From: Thermohalobaculum xanthum
Lineage (GTDB): Bacteria > Pseudomonadota > Alphaproteobacteria > Rhodobacterales > Rhodobacteraceae
Direction of reading: 5' to 3'
Assembly (NCBI RefSeq): GCF_016623495.1
Contig: NZ_JAEHHL010000005.1
Location: forward strand, 1 to 64,000
DNA length: 64,000 nt
Shown: one piece after another, positions 45,714-55,215 of the stretch
Layout: the number at the start of each line of letters is the position of its first letter
How positions within the stretch are numbered: the stretch's first letter is position 1
Position numbers and translations under genes: made by a program
Notes under the pieces: model-generated
Databases searched by the model: none
What the model saw: only the letters and a program-made list of their open reading frames with translations
Told to the model about the DNA's origin: nothing

Positions 45714-46292
45714 ATGAAATTCCAGAGCCTTGCCCTCGCCGCGGCCTTCGCCCTCGGCGCCGTTCTTCCCGCCGCCGCCGAGCCGCATGTCCTCGACAAG
45801 AGCCATGCGAGCATCACCTTCCAGGTGGACCATCTCGGTTTCTCGACCGTGCATGGCAAGTTCCGCGAGTTCGACGCGCAGATCGAGTTCGACCCCGAGA
45901 AGGTCGAGGATACCCGCCTGCGCTTCGTCGTCATGGCCGACAGCATCGACACGGGCTGGGGCCCGCGTGATGATCATCTGAAGACCGGCGACTTCTTCGC
46001 CGCCGCCGAGAACCCCGAGATCGTGTTCGAGTCGACCTCGGTCACCCCGACGGGCAGCGACACCGCCGACGTGGCGGGCACGCTGACCATGAAGGGCGCG
46101 AGCCATCCGGTCACCTTCATGGCCAAGCTCAACAAGCTGGGGCCCTCGCCCTTCGATCCCAGCAAGACGATCGCGGGCTTCACCGCGACCGGCGAGATCG
46201 ACCGCACCAAGTTCGGCATGGACTATGCCGCGCCGGCGGTGAGCGCGGTCATTCCGGTCCGGATCGACCTTGAGATGAGCCCCGCGAACTGA
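45714..46292 (+). CDS. YceI family periplasmic protein
   Basis: A 192-residue lipocalin-like protein of the YceI family with a signal peptide (MKFQSLALAAAFALGAVLPA, then AAAEPH). Typical blocks are LDKSHASITFQVDHLGFSTV, HGKFREFDAQIEFDPE and SHPVTFMAKLNKLGPSPFD. YceI proteins bind isoprenoid quinones or polyprenyl lipids in the periplasm and often neighbour cytochrome b561, as here. ATG 45714 is chosen because it starts a clean signal peptide. Confidence 0.93.
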   Translation: MKFQSLALAAAFALGAVLPAAAEPHVLDKSHASITFQVDHLGFSTVHGKFREFDAQIEFDPEKVEDTRLRFVVMADSIDTGWGPRDDHLKTGDFFAAAENPEIVFESTSVTPTGSDTADVAGTLTMKGASHPVTFMAKLNKLGPSPFDPSKTIAGFTATGEIDRTKFGMDYAAPAVSAVIPVRIDLEMSPAN

Positions 46293-46299
46293 TCCCTTC

Positions 46300-46323
46300 C
46301 CGGCCGCGCTGTTGCGCGGCCGG
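46300..46323 (+). terminator. hairpin between yceI and cytochrome b561 gene
   Basis: A perfect 10-bp stem (CCGGCCGCGC / GCGCGGCCGG) with a TGTT loop lies just after the yceI stop. There is no run of T, so it may be an attenuator and not a strict terminator; the next gene lies 61 bases further on in the same direction. Confidence 0.4.
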
Positions 46324-46383
46324 TCTCGTCCGCGCCGGCTGCGCGCCGCACCGGGGCCGACGGCTCCGCTCAGGAGGGCTGAG

Positions 46384-46977
46384 ATGACCCTTTGGAACAC
46401 GCGCGAGGGCTGGGGCTGGCCGGCGAGGCTGCTGCACTGGTCGATCGCCGCCATCATCCTGTTCCAGCTGGGCGTCGGCTTCTACATGGTCAACGCGATC
46501 GAGATGACCGTCGACGGCATCGCGGCGCGCACCGGGCTGACGCAGACCCACAAGAGCTGGGGCTTCGTCGTCTTCGTCCTGGCGTTGGTGCGCGTCAGCT
46601 GGCGGCTTGCGAACCGCCGGCCCGAGCCGCCGGCCGGGGCGACGCCGCTCGAGAACCTGCTTGCCGAGGGCGCGCATCTCGCACTTTACGCGCTGATATT
46701 CGCCCTGCCGCTGAGCGGCTGGCTGATGGCCAGTTCCTCGCCGCTCAACGACGCGGGGGGCTACATGCCGCAGATCAGGAACATGGTCTTCGGGCTGTTC
46801 GAAATGCCCGACCCCTATCCGAAGGGCGACAAGGCGCTGTCGGAAACCTTCGGGGCGGTGCATGCCTATGCCGCCTTCGGGCTGGCGGTGCTGCTGGCGG
46901 TGCATGTGCTGGCAGCGCTCAAGCACCAGGTCGTCGACCGCGACCGGGTGTTGATGAGGATGCTGCTGGGGCGCTGA
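46384..46977 (+). CDS. cytochrome b561 family protein
   Basis: A 197-residue inner-membrane cytochrome b of the bacterial b561 type with four transmembrane helices. Candidate haem ligands are His18 in ARLLHWSIAA, a second His in LTQTHKSWGF, and two in the last helices (GAVHAYAAF and AVHVLAALKHQVVD). It moves electrons between quinol and a periplasmic acceptor. The ribosome binding site is AGGAGG, 5 bases before ATG 46384. It likely partners YceI, which can carry quinones. Confidence 0.92.
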   Translation: MTLWNTREGWGWPARLLHWSIAAIILFQLGVGFYMVNAIEMTVDGIAARTGLTQTHKSWGFVVFVLALVRVSWRLANRRPEPPAGATPLENLLAEGAHLALYALIFALPLSGWLMASSSPLNDAGGYMPQIRNMVFGLFEMPDPYPKGDKALSETFGAVHAYAAFGLAVLLAVHVLAALKHQVVDRDRVLMRMLLGR

Positions 46978-47000
46978 AGCGGCGCGCGGTTGCGCCCGCC

Positions 47001-47486
47001 TCAGGTGACGTCGATCTCCTCGGCGCCAGTGAAGCGCAGCAGGTCGGCCGGCGCGATCGGAAAGACCGCAAAGGGCGTGCCGGCCGCAGCCCAGACCGTC
47101 TCGAAGGCGTGAAGCGCGGGGTCGAACACGGTGCGCAGGGGCGCGGGGTGGCCCAGCGGCGGCACGCCGCCGATGGCGAAGCCCGTGGCCTCGCGCGCGA
47201 AATCGGCGTCGGCGCGCTCGAGCTTGACCCCGAGCTGCCGGCCGAGCCGCTTCTCGTGCACGCGGTTCGTCCCCGAGGTCAGCACCAGGATCGGCGCACC
47301 TGTCGCGGCGTCGCGGAACACCAGCGATTTCACGATCGCGCCAAGCTCGCAGCCGCAGGCATCGGCGGCGTCCGCCGCGGTCCGGGTCGAGCCCGGCATC
47401 TCGCGCACGCGCGCGTCGCTGCCCAGTGCGGCGAGTGCCGCCTGAACCCGCTGGGCCGCCGGGGGCAGCACGGCCTCGTCCTTCAT
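47001..47486 (-). CDS. YbaK/EbsC family aminoacyl-tRNA deacylase
   Basis: A 161-residue cytoplasmic protein of the YbaK fold that hydrolyses mis-charged aminoacyl-tRNA, such as Cys-tRNA(Pro). It shows the family segments AADAADACGCELGAIVKSLVF, split over two blocks, the lysine in IVKSLVF that is needed for tRNA cleavage, and AREATGFAIGGVPPLGH. It is coupled to the upstream thioredoxin-like gene (ATGA overlap). Confidence 0.9.
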   Translation of the reverse strand: MKDEAVLPPAAQRVQAALAALGSDARVREMPGSTRTAADAADACGCELGAIVKSLVFRDAATGAPILVLTSGTNRVHEKRLGRQLGVKLERADADFAREATGFAIGGVPPLGHPAPLRTVFDPALHAFETVWAAAGTPFAVFPIAPADLLRFTGAEEIDVT

Positions 47487-48172
47487 CGGATCACCTCGGA
47501 AGATACGGCGGCCGCCCGTGCGAGCCGCTGTGAATGGCCCTCGGGCGCCGCACCCGAGGCACCGCGCGTCGCGCTGTCGCGCGTCGCCGCGGCGATGCCT
47601 CGCAGGAGGGCCAGCGCCGCCTCGCTGTCCCAGTGGGCATCGCCGGTGAGCCGCGCGATCTCGCGCCCCTGCGGGTCGAGGATCAGCGTCACCGGCAGGC
47701 CCATCACCGCCGCCTGGCGGGCGAAGCGGTTGCTCTTGTCGGTATAGATCCGCAGGTTCTTCACCCCGATCTCGTCGAAGAAGGCACGCACCTTGGGCGC
47801 GCCGCCGCGATCGGTCGAGAGCGCGACCACCGCGATCCCGTCGCCGCCCACCTTGGCCGCGAGACGGTCGAGCGAGGGCATCTCGGCCCGGCAGGGGGGG
47901 CACCAGGTGGCCCACAGGTTCAGCACCACCACCTTGCCGGCGAAATCCGCGAGGCCGAGGCTGCGGCCCTCGCCGTCCTCGAAGCCCTCGGCGATGCGCG
48001 GACGGGGCGCGTCGTGGAACACGAGCTTCTGCATGTCGTCTGCGCGCATGGCCTCGAGCGCCGCGCGCTCGGAGGCATCGAGCGTGCCGGCGCGCGCCGA
48101 GTTTGCAGTCAACGCCATCGCGCCGTATAGGATGGCCGCAACCCCGAGGGCGAAAGGTCTCGGAAATGTCAT
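47483..48172 (-). CDS. TlpA-like periplasmic thiol:disulfide oxidoreductase
   Basis: A 229-residue thioredoxin-fold protein exported to the periplasm (signal peptide residues 1-28 ending NSARA). The active site is WCPPC with Cys91 and Cys94 in [16 protein letters not shown], and [17 protein letters not shown] carries the cis-Pro segment. Proteins of this type reduce substrates during cytochrome c maturation or oxidase assembly. A C-terminal Ala-rich tail of about 35 residues follows the fold. It is divergent from argH, with only 30 bases between the start codons. Confidence 0.92.
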   Translation of the reverse strand: MTFPRPFALGVAAILYGAMALTANSARAGTLDASERAALEAMRADDMQKLVFHDAPRPRIAEGFEDGEGRSLGLADFAGKVVVLNLWATWCPPCRAEMPSLDRLAAKVGGDGIAVVALSTDRGGAPKVRAFFDEIGVKNLRIYTDKSNRFARQAAVMGLPVTLILDPQGREIARLTGDAHWDSEAALALLRGIAAATRDSATRGASGAAPEGHSQRLARAAAVSSEVIR

Positions 48173-48202
48173 GCCTTAATCCTCCGATCAGCGCGGGAAG
48201 CC

Positions 48203-49633
48203 ATGAGCGAAGATAAGCCGAATGTCGCGGGAATGAAGCCCGCGCCCACCGACACATCGAACAAAATGTGGGGAGGTCGCTTCGCGGCCGGACCGGCGGC
48301 GATCATGGAGGAGATCAACGCCTCGATCGGCTTCGACAAGCGCATGGCGGCCGAGGATATCGCCGGCAGCCGCGCGCATGCGGCGATGCTGGCGGCGCAG
48401 GGGATCATCACGCAGGCGGACGCGGCCGAGATCGACCGCGGCCTTGCGCAGGTGCTCGACGAGATCGGGAAGGGACGCTTCACCTTCTCGCGCGCGCTCG
48501 AGGACATCCACATGAATGTCGAGGCGCGGCTCAAGGAGATCATCGGCGAGCCCGCCGGGCGGCTGCACACCGCGCGCTCGCGCAACGACCAAGTGGCGAC
48601 CGATTTTCGGCTGTGGGTGCGCAAGACCATCGACCAGGTGGATGCCGGGCTGGCTGCGCTGATCCGCGGGCTGATCGCGCAGGCCGAGGCGGGGGCCGAC
48701 CTCGTGATGCCGGGCTTCACCCATCTGCAGGTGGCCCAGCCGGTCACCTGGGGCCATCACATGATGGCCTATGTCGAGATGTTCGGGCGCGACCGGTCGC
48801 GCTTTGCCGACGCGCGGGCGCGGATGAACGAGTGCCCGCTGGGCGCCGCGGCGCTGGCGGGCACCTCGTTCCCGATCGACCGCCACGCGACGGCGGCCGC
48901 GCTGGGCTTCGACCGGCCGACGGCGAACTCGCTGGACAGCGTGGCCGACCGCGATTTCGCGCTCGAGTTCCTGTCGGCAGCCTCGATCTGCGCCATGCAT
49001 CTGAGCCGCTTTGCCGAGGAGCTGGTGATCTGGTCTTCCGCCCAGTTCCGCTTCGCGCGGCTGTCGGACCGGTTCTCGACCGGATCGTCGATCATGCCGC
49101 AAAAGCGCAACCCCGACGCGGCCGAACTGATCCGCGCCAAGGTTGGCCGGATCATGGGCGCGCTGGTGGCGCTGACCACGGTGATGAAGGGCCTGCCGCT
49201 GACCTATTCCAAGGACATGCAGGAGGACAAGGAGCCGCTGTTCGACGCCGCCGAGGCGCTGATCCTGGCGATCGCGGCGATGGAGGGGATGGTCCGCGAC
49301 CTCGCGCCCGATCCCGAGCGGCTGGCCGCGGCGGCGGGCTCGGGCTTCTCGACCGCGACCGACCTGGCCGACTGGCTGGTGCGGGTGCTTGGCATGCCGT
49401 TCCGCGACGCCCACCATGTCACCGGGCGGATCGTGGCGCTGGCCGAGGCGCAGGGCGTCGACCTTTCGGGGCTCGAGCTTGCGGCGATGCAGGAGGTCGA
49501 GCCGCGGATCACGCGGGCGGTCTTCGAGGTGCTGACCCCCGCGGCGTCAACCGCCTCGCGCCTGTCCTATGGCGGCACCGCGCCCGCCCGGGTGCGCGAG
49601 CAGATCGCGCGGTGGAAGGAGATGCTGGGATGA
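48203..49633 (+). CDS. argH: argininosuccinate lyase
   Basis: A 476-residue enzyme that splits argininosuccinate into arginine and fumarate. The fumarase-family signature [11 protein letters not shown] contains the catalytic Ser loop, NMWGGRF-like [11 protein letters not shown] starts the fold at about residue 22, and [18 protein letters not shown] is the substrate-binding block. ATG 48203 follows GCGGGAAG; the next in-frame ATG at 48233 is a possible alternative start. The stop overlaps the start of the mini-lipoprotein gene. Confidence 0.96.
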   Translation: MSEDKPNVAGMKPAPTDTSNKMWGGRFAAGPAAIMEEINASIGFDKRMAAEDIAGSRAHAAMLAAQGIITQADAAEIDRGLAQVLDEIGKGRFTFSRALEDIHMNVEARLKEIIGEPAGRLHTARSRNDQVATDFRLWVRKTIDQVDAGLAALIRGLIAQAEAGADLVMPGFTHLQVAQPVTWGHHMMAYVEMFGRDRSRFADARARMNECPLGAAALAGTSFPIDRHATAAALGFDRPTANSLDSVADRDFALEFLSAASICAMHLSRFAEELVIWSSAQFRFARLSDRFSTGSSIMPQKRNPDAAELIRAKVGRIMGALVALTTVMKGLPLTYSKDMQEDKEPLFDAAEALILAIAAMEGMVRDLAPDPERLAAAAGSGFSTATDLADWLVRVLGMPFRDAHHVTGRIVALAEAQGVDLSGLELAAMQEVEPRITRAVFEVLTPAASTASRLSYGGTAPARVREQIARWKEMLG

Positions 49634-49764
49634 CGCTATCGCGCTTGGTCATGGTCGTGGCCGCGGCAGCGGTTCTTGCGGCGCCGCTCTCGGCCTGCGG
49701 GCGGAAGAACATGCCCAAACCGCCGCCGCCGAAGGAAGAGAAGACCGAGCAGTCCACGAGCTGA
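49630..49764 (+). CDS. LptM-like mini-lipoprotein
   Basis: A 44-residue lipoprotein with a signal peptide ([20 protein letters not shown]) and lipobox LSAC, followed by a short mature peptide [21 protein letters not shown] shared across two stretches of Pro and Lys/Glu. In other proteobacteria the same position, upstream of lysA or dapF, holds LptM (YifL), which helps assemble the LptDE LPS translocon. The ATGA overlap with argH and a 45-base gap to lysA make an argH-lptM-lysA operon likely. The identity as LptM is inference from position and pattern. Confidence 0.75.
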   Translation: MTLSRLVMVVAAAAVLAAPLSACGRKNMPKPPPPKEEKTEQSTS

Positions 49765-49809
49765 CCGCGCACCCGTTCGCGCACGTCCCGCGCTTACCCC
49801 GGAGACCGC

Positions 49810-51078
49810 ATGGATCACTTCACCTATCGCGGCGGGCGCCTCCATGCCGAGGACGTGCCGCTCGAGCGCATCGCCGAGGCCGTGGGCACGCCCGTCTATG
49901 TCTACTCGACGGCGACGCTGGCGCGCCATTTCCGCGTCTTCGACGAGGCGCTGGCGGGCATGGATCACGTCATCGCCTATGCGCTGAAGGCCAACTCGAA
50001 CCTGGGCGTGGTGGCGACGCTGGCGCGCATGGGCGCGGGCGCTGACGTCGTGTCGGAGGGCGAGCTGCGCCGCGCGCTGGCGGCGGGCGTCGAGCCGGGG
50101 AAGATCGTGTTCTCGGGCGTCGGCAAGACCGAGGCCGAGATGCGCCATGCGCTGGACGCCGGCATCGCCCATTTCAACATCGAGAGCGAGCCCGAGCTCG
50201 AGGCGCTGTCGGCCGTGGCGTCGGCCATGGGCGTGACCGCGCGCATCGCGCTGCGGGTGAACCCGGACGTCGACGCCAAGACCCATGCCAAGATCTCGAC
50301 CGGGCGCTACGAGAACAAGTTCGGCGTGCCGATCGACCGCGCGCCGGACTTCTACGCCCGCGCGGGCGCCCTGCCGGGCATCGAGGTGATCGGTGTCGAC
50401 GTCCATATCGGCAGCCAGCTGACCGACCTCGCGCCGTTCGAGGCGGCGTTTGCCAAGGTCGCGGAGCTGACCCGGCGCCTGCGCGCCGAGGGCCACGACA
50501 TCCGCCGGCTGGATCTGGGTGGCGGCCTCGGCATTCCCTACCAGGCCTCGAACGCGGCACCGCCGCTGCCGTTCGACTATGGCGCGCTGATCCGGCGCAC
50601 GGTGGGCGACCTGGGCTGCCAGGTGGTGATCGAGCCCGGTCGATTGATCGCGGGCAATGCCGGCGTTCTGGTCTCGCGCTGCATCTACCGCAAGTCGGGC
50701 GAGGGGCGGGATTTCCTGATCCTCGACGCCGCGATGAACGACCTGATCCGGCCCGCGATGTACGATGCCTGGCACGATATCGTGCCGCTGACCGAGCCCG
50801 CGCCGGGTGCGCCGCTCACCCCGGTCGACGTGGTCGGCCCGGTCTGCGAATCGGGTGACACCTTCGCGAAGGGGCGCAGCCTGCCCCCTGTCGCGGCGGG
50901 CGAGATGGTGGCCTTCCGCTCGGCCGGCGCTTACGGCGCGGTGATGTCGTCCGAATACAACAGCCGGCCGCTGGTGCCTGAAGTTCTCGTGAACGGCGCC
51001 GAATTTGCCGTCGTCCGGCCGCGACCCACATATGACGAGATGCTGGCCCGTGATAGGCTGCCCCCCTGGGTCGGGTGA
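49810..51078 (+). CDS. lysA: diaminopimelate decarboxylase
   Basis: A 422-residue PLP enzyme of the alanine-racemase fold that makes L-lysine from meso-diaminopimelate. The Schiff-base lysine is Lys60 in YALKANSNLGV, and the family segments VYVYSTATLARHF, LDLGGGLGIPY and CESGDTFAKGRSLP (active-site Cys) follow. ATG 49810. TIGR02302 follows in the same direction after a gap of 87 bases. This step completes lysine synthesis; the intermediate is also a peptidoglycan precursor. Confidence 0.96.
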   Translation: MDHFTYRGGRLHAEDVPLERIAEAVGTPVYVYSTATLARHFRVFDEALAGMDHVIAYALKANSNLGVVATLARMGAGADVVSEGELRRALAAGVEPGKIVFSGVGKTEAEMRHALDAGIAHFNIESEPELEALSAVASAMGVTARIALRVNPDVDAKTHAKISTGRYENKFGVPIDRAPDFYARAGALPGIEVIGVDVHIGSQLTDLAPFEAAFAKVAELTRRLRAEGHDIRRLDLGGGLGIPYQASNAAPPLPFDYGALIRRTVGDLGCQVVIEPGRLIAGNAGVLVSRCIYRKSGEGRDFLILDAAMNDLIRPAMYDAWHDIVPLTEPAPGAPLTPVDVVGPVCESGDTFAKGRSLPPVAAGEMVAFRSAGAYGAVMSSEYNSRPLVPEVLVNGAEFAVVRPRPTYDEMLARDRLPPWVG

Positions 51079-51165
51079 TCGGAGCGGTTGAGAGGTGCTC
51101 CCCGTGCCGCTAGCCTGACCCGAGCGGCCCGCAGCGCCGGCGCGGCGACGGGCGGAAAGGCACGG

Positions 51166-53787
51166 ATGGCACGATTCACCTTCCGGGACGGGACACGGGC
51201 GACCAGCCTGCGGCTGCGGCGCCTGATTGCCGCGAGCCGCCGTGCGCTGGCGGCCGAGCGGCTCGCGCGCGCCTTCTGGCCCTTCACCTCGACGCTGATG
51301 GTCTCGGTGGCGCTGGTGCTGCTGGGGCTCTTCGAGCGCCTTCCGGCGCCGTGGCACACGGCCGGGCTGGCGGCGATGGGCCTGGGTCTGGCGGCCGCGC
51401 TGGTGCACGGGATCTGGCGCTTCCGCGCGCCCGGCGAGGCCGAGGCGCGGGCCCGGCTCGACGCGGACGCGCCCGAGCGGCCGCTGGCGACGCTGGCGGA
51501 CCGGCTTGCGGCCGGTGCCGGGGACGACCGGGCTCGGGCCGTCTGGCTCGAGCATCAGCGCCGCGCCGAGGCCGCGGCCGAGCGCCTCGCGGCCGCGCCC
51601 CCCGACCTGCGGCTTGCGCGCTATGACCGCTGGGCGGTCCGGCTGGCCGCGCCCGTGATGCTGATGGCCGGGATCATGGCGGCGGACGGGCGCTGGGCCG
51701 ACCGGCTCGCCTCGCTCTCGGCGCCGCCGGCGGCCAAGGCGCAGTCCGAAGGCGCGGCCGCGGCCCGCGGCCCGATGGCCGAGGCCTGGGCGACCCCGCC
51801 CGCCTATACCGGCCTCAAGACCGTCTATCTTGCGACCGACGGCGCCCCCCGGGGCGATTTCGTGCTTCCCGCGGGCACCGAGATCACGCTGAGGGTGACC
51901 GATCTCGACGAGCCGCCGGTGCTGGGCGGCGATGCCGGCATGACGACCGCGGGCTTCGTCTCGCCCGGCGCGGGCCTGTCCGAGCTGAGCGGCGTGCTCG
52001 AGCGCTCGGGCCGCATCGAGATCGAGGGCGGCGGCGAGACCCTTGCCTCGTGGAACATCGTGGTGACGCCCGATACGCCGCCCGAGATCGAGATGCCGCA
52101 GACCCCGGTCGCCGCGCTGACCGGCGCGCTCGAGGTTTTCTTTACGGCGCGCGACGACTATGGCGTCGTCTCGGCCTGGGGCGAGATCGTGCCGCCGGGC
52201 GGCATGTCCGAGAACCGCGGCGTCTCGCTCGAGCCGCTCACCTTCGCGTTGCCGCTGCCGATCACAGGCGATCCGCGCGAGGTGTCGGATTCGACGATGC
52301 ATGATTTCGGCGAGCACCCCTGGGCCGGCGGCCCGGTCGAATTGACGCTCCATGCCGAGGACGGGGCCGGCCAGGTCGGCACCTACGGGCCGGTCCGGAT
52401 CATGCTGCCGGGGCGCAACTTCCGCCATCCGTTGGCGCGCGCCCTGGTCGAGCAGCGCCGCGAGCTGGCACTGGACTTCGGCCAGGCCGGGCGGGTGCTC
52501 GACGTGCTGCAGGCGGTGACGCGCCGGCCCGACGAGGTGTTCGAGGAGAAATACGCGGCCTTCCTTGGCACGAACGCGGCGATCCGCAGGCTGGCTCTGG
52601 CGATGGTGGACGAGACGCTGGCCGCGGAAGCGCCGGCGGTCATGGAATACCTGTGGCTCGCGGCGCTCGATCTCGAGGGCGGCGACCTTGCCAATGCGCT
52701 CGAGCGGCTGCGCCAGGCGCAGGAGCGGCTGCGCGACGCGCTGGAGAACGGCACCGATGAGCAGGTCGCCGCGGCGATCGAGGAGCTGCGCGAGGCGATC
52801 CAGCAATATCTCGAGGAGATGGTGCGCCAGGCGCTCGAGAACGGGCTCGACCCGAGTCAGCAGCAGCAACAGGGCCAGCAGGGCAACGAGATGACCCAGC
52901 AGGACCTCGACGAGATGCTCGACGAGCTGCAGCGCCGCGCCGAGGGCGGCCTGCGCGACCAGGCGCGCGACATGCTGAGCCAGCTGCAGCGCATGCTCGA
53001 GAACCTGCAGGCCGGGCGGATGCAGCCCGGGCAGCAGGGCAGCCAGGGCCAGCAGGCCCTGCAGCAGCTGCAGGAACTGATCGAGCGCCAGCGCGACCTC
53101 GCCGACCGCACTTTCGGCGAGGCCCGGCGCGAGCGGCGCGAGGGCAGCGGCCAGAACCAGCAGGGCGGCCAGCAGCCGCGCCAGGGCGAGAGCGGGCGCG
53201 AGGGCGAGGGCCAGTTCGGCGACGGCCGCGGCTCGGGCGAGCAGGGCCAGGGCCGCGAGCCCGGCGGCGGCCAGCGCGACGGCGGGCGTGGCCAGCAGGG
53301 CCTCGCGGGCGAGCAGGAGGCGCTGCGCCAGTTGCTGGACGAGCTGTCGCGCGGGGTGCCCGGCGGCACCGGTGGCGACGAGCTGCGGCGCGCGCTCGAG
53401 GACGCCGGCCGGGCGATGGGCGACGCGCGCGACGACCTGCAGGACGGCGAGCCGGGCGCCGCGGTCGACGACCAGATGGAGGCGCTCGACCGGCTCAACG
53501 AGGGTGCAAGCGCGTTGGCCGAGGCGCTGCGCCAGCAGGGTCAGGGCGACGTGAACACCACCGGACGGCGTGGCCGGGGCGAGGCCGCCGACAATCGCGA
53601 GGCCGACCCGTTCGACCGGCCGGCCGGCAGTTATGGCGCGATCGACGGACGCGATACCGGCGTGCCGGACCGCTCGGCGATCGACCGGGCGCGCGAGCTG
53701 CTCGAAGAGCTGCGGCGACGGGCGGGCGAGCCGATGCGCCCGCAGATCGAACTCGATTATCTCGACCGGCTGATCGATCGATTCTGA
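51166..53787 (+). CDS. TIGR02302 (DUF4175) large membrane protein with Gln/Gly-rich region
   Basis: An 873-residue protein. The N-terminal 130 residues hold two to three hydrophobic segments (about 41-65, 66-83 and 160-176), and a periplasmic-like beta-rich middle follows. The C-terminal third is very Gln/Glu/Gly/Arg-rich (52855-53300), with coiled-coil character (EELREAIQQYLEEMVRQALE). The protein matches the TIGR02302 family of alphaproteobacteria, of unknown function. A ribosome binding site GGCGGAAAGG precedes ATG 51166. The family often sits beside lysA and argH. Envelope function is inferred from the membrane segments. Confidence 0.87.
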   Translation: MARFTFRDGTRATSLRLRRLIAASRRALAAERLARAFWPFTSTLMVSVALVLLGLFERLPAPWHTAGLAAMGLGLAAALVHGIWRFRAPGEAEARARLDADAPERPLATLADRLAAGAGDDRARAVWLEHQRRAEAAAERLAAAPPDLRLARYDRWAVRLAAPVMLMAGIMAADGRWADRLASLSAPPAAKAQSEGAAAARGPMAEAWATPPAYTGLKTVYLATDGAPRGDFVLPAGTEITLRVTDLDEPPVLGGDAGMTTAGFVSPGAGLSELSGVLERSGRIEIEGGGETLASWNIVVTPDTPPEIEMPQTPVAALTGALEVFFTARDDYGVVSAWGEIVPPGGMSENRGVSLEPLTFALPLPITGDPREVSDSTMHDFGEHPWAGGPVELTLHAEDGAGQVGTYGPVRIMLPGRNFRHPLARALVEQRRELALDFGQAGRVLDVLQAVTRRPDEVFEEKYAAFLGTNAAIRRLALAMVDETLAAEAPAVMEYLWLAALDLEGGDLANALERLRQAQERLRDALENGTDEQVAAAIEELREAIQQYLEEMVRQALENGLDPSQQQQQGQQGNEMTQQDLDEMLDELQRRAEGGLRDQARDMLSQLQRMLENLQAGRMQPGQQGSQGQQALQQLQELIERQRDLADRTFGEARRERREGSGQNQQGGQQPRQGESGREGEGQFGDGRGSGEQGQGREPGGGQRDGGRGQQGLAGEQEALRQLLDELSRGVPGGTGGDELRRALEDAGRAMGDARDDLQDGEPGAAVDDQMEALDRLNEGASALAEALRQQGQGDVNTTGRRGRGEAADNREADPFDRPAGSYGAIDGRDTGVPDRSAIDRARELLEELRRRAGEPMRPQIELDYLDRLIDRF
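52853..53305 (+). repeat. low-complexity Gln/Gly/Arg-rich coding repeat
   Basis: Within the TIGR02302 gene, CAG and GGC codons recur densely (runs such as QQQQQGQQGN and GQNQQGGQQPRQGE). It is in frame and encodes a disordered or coiled-coil region, not a separate element. Confidence 0.7.
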
Positions 53788-53861
53788 TCGGGGCGAATGG
53801 CCCGAGGCGCGGCGTTTGCGTGCGCACCCGCATACGCGCGCGAGGGAGCTCAGCTCCAACG

Positions 53862-53880
53862 CGGCTCCCCCGGGGAGCCG
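53862..53880. terminator. hairpin between convergent TIGR02302 and zinc-ribbon genes
   Basis: CGGCTCCCC at 53862-53870 pairs with GGGGAGCCG at 53872-53880; in practice the inner bases would form the loop. There is no T tract, so termination here is uncertain. It sits 75 bases after the TIGR02302 stop and 12 bases from the stop of the convergent gene. Confidence 0.4.
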
Positions 53881-53892
53881 GGGGAGGTTGCG

Positions 53893-55215
53893 TCAGAGCG
53901 CTTCCTCGATCGCCTCGTCGACCTTGGCGCGAACTTTCGCGTATTCCTCGGACGCCTTCGCACGCCAGCCGTCGATCACGGTGACATATTCGTCCATCGC
54001 CGGTCCGCTGCCGGGTACCCGGGCGACGATGTCGGCGCTGAAGGCGTAGATCAGCGTCATGCCGCCGACCACCATCGCGACGAGGCTCAGGCCGGTCGAG
54101 AAGGCGCTTGACGAGTTGCGCTCGTGTTCGGCGACCATGCGGCGGCGGTGGCGCCGTGCGTGGCGCTTGGCCAGGCGCGTGGTGTCGTAGTTGCCTCGCT
54201 GGCTGGTCTTGGCCTTGTTGTCGTGCTTCAGCAGCTTCTCGCGCAGCGGGTCGTGATAGCTGTCCTCGACCACCGGCGCGGGCGCCGGCTTGCGTGGCGC
54301 GGGTCTCGGCTCGGGCGCGGGCGGCGCGGCCGGTTCCGCGGCGAAGCCCGCACCTGCCGACGCCGCGGCGGCGGCGGTGGCAGCGGCAGCGGCGCCTTCC
54401 GCGGCGCGGGGGCCCTGCAACTCGTCGAGCATGCGGCGGATCTCGGCCATCTGAGCGTCGCGCTCGGACCGCGCGTCGTCACCAGGCTCGTCGTCGCCAC
54501 CGGCGTCGGGCTTGTCATCGTCACCGGTCGCAACCGTCGGCGCCGCCGGCGCGGCATCGGGCTTCTCGCCGCCCGCGCGCTCGGCCGCGAGGATGCGCCG
54601 CCAGGTCGGCTCGTCATCTTCCTTGGGCTGCTCGGCCTTCTCGGGTTCGGCCGTAGCTGCGGCCAGCTCGTCCGAAGGCGCGCCCGCAGAGGCGGTGGCA
54701 AAGAGCGGTGTCGGCTTGCGCTCGGGCTTGGGCCCGGTGGCGCGCAGCGGCTCGGCTGCGGGTTCCGGCTCCGCCGCGGGCTCGGGCTCCGGCTCCGGTT
54801 CCGTCGCGGTCTCGGGCTCGGTTGCCTGTTTGGCGACCGTCTCGGGTTCGGGCTGGGACTCGGGCTCTGGCTCCGGCGTCGGTTCGGGCGCGGGCTCAGG
54901 CGCGGCCGCCACCTCGGGCTCTGGCGCTGGCTCCGGCGTCGGTTCGGGCGTCGGTTCGGGCGCCGCCGCCACCTCGGGCTCTGGCGCCACCTCGGGCTCC
55001 GGCGCCCATTCGGGCTCGGGCTGCTCGGGTTTGGGCGCCGCGTCGGGCAGGCTTCGCTGCGGCCCGGTGTCATGGACGGGTGCGGCTTGCGGCACGGGTC
55101 GGGCGAGCCAGACTTCGCCGCACTTGGAACAATGTACGCGACGTCCCTCGGGCCCGATTGCCGAATCAGGCACCCGGTATTTCGCCTCGCAGGACGGACA
55201 AATGATCTCGCTCAC
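53893..55215 (-). CDS. zinc-ribbon membrane protein with long Pro-Glu repeat
   Basis: A 440-residue protein if GTG 55215 is the start, which has a GGGGGGAG ribosome binding site. The first 35 residues form an MJ0042-type zinc ribbon: CPSC and CSKC supply four cysteines ([28 protein letters not shown]). A Pro-Glu repeat spans about residues 65-170. A Glu/Ala-rich linker, a basic segment [10 protein letters not shown], one transmembrane helix (about residues 378-398, [17 protein letters not shown]) and a short C-terminal helix follow. The zinc ribbon is cytoplasmic and the tail probably periplasmic. Divergent from ftsE with a 146-base gap. Function unknown. Confidence 0.85.
   Translation of the reverse strand: MSEIICPSCEAKYRVPDSAIGPEGRRVHCSKCGEVWLARPVPQAAPVHDTGPQRSLPDAAPKPEQPEPEWAPEPEVAPEPEVAAAPEPTPEPTPEPAPEPEVAAAPEPAPEPTPEPEPESQPEPETVAKQATEPETATEPEPEPEPAAEPEPAAEPLRATGPKPERKPTPLFATASAGAPSDELAAATAEPEKAEQPKEDDEPTWRRILAAERAGGEKPDAAPAAPTVATGDDDKPDAGGDDEPGDDARSERDAQMAEIRRMLDELQGPRAAEGAAAAATAAAAASAGAGFAAEPAAPPAPEPRPAPRKPAPAPVVEDSYHDPLREKLLKHDNKAKTSQRGNYDTTRLAKRHARRHRRRMVAEHERNSSSAFSTGLSLVAMVVGGMTLIYAFSADIVARVPGSGPAMDEYVTVIDGWRAKASEEYAKVRAKVDEAIEEAL
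54745..55030 (-). repeat. in-frame Pro-Glu tandem repeat of the zinc-ribbon gene
   Basis: About 280 bases of imperfect repeats of GAG-CCG type encode alternating Pro and Glu (units such as EPEPAPEPE and [11 protein letters not shown]). Two near-identical blocks around AAAPEP recur. Recombination within the block could change its length. Confidence 0.7.

Noticed and set aside
49636-53859. A minus-strand open frame of about 1400 codons, opposite the lysA and TIGR02302 genes
   Set aside because: It is an antisense artefact of high GC with strong codon bias on the plus strand. The translation is low-complexity Arg/Ala/Leu with no domain, while the opposite strand has recognisable enzymes.
54745-55030. 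Short repeats that could be mistaken for a CRISPR array
   Set aside because: The repeats have no constant spacers, are in frame within a gene and encode a Pro-Glu linker.
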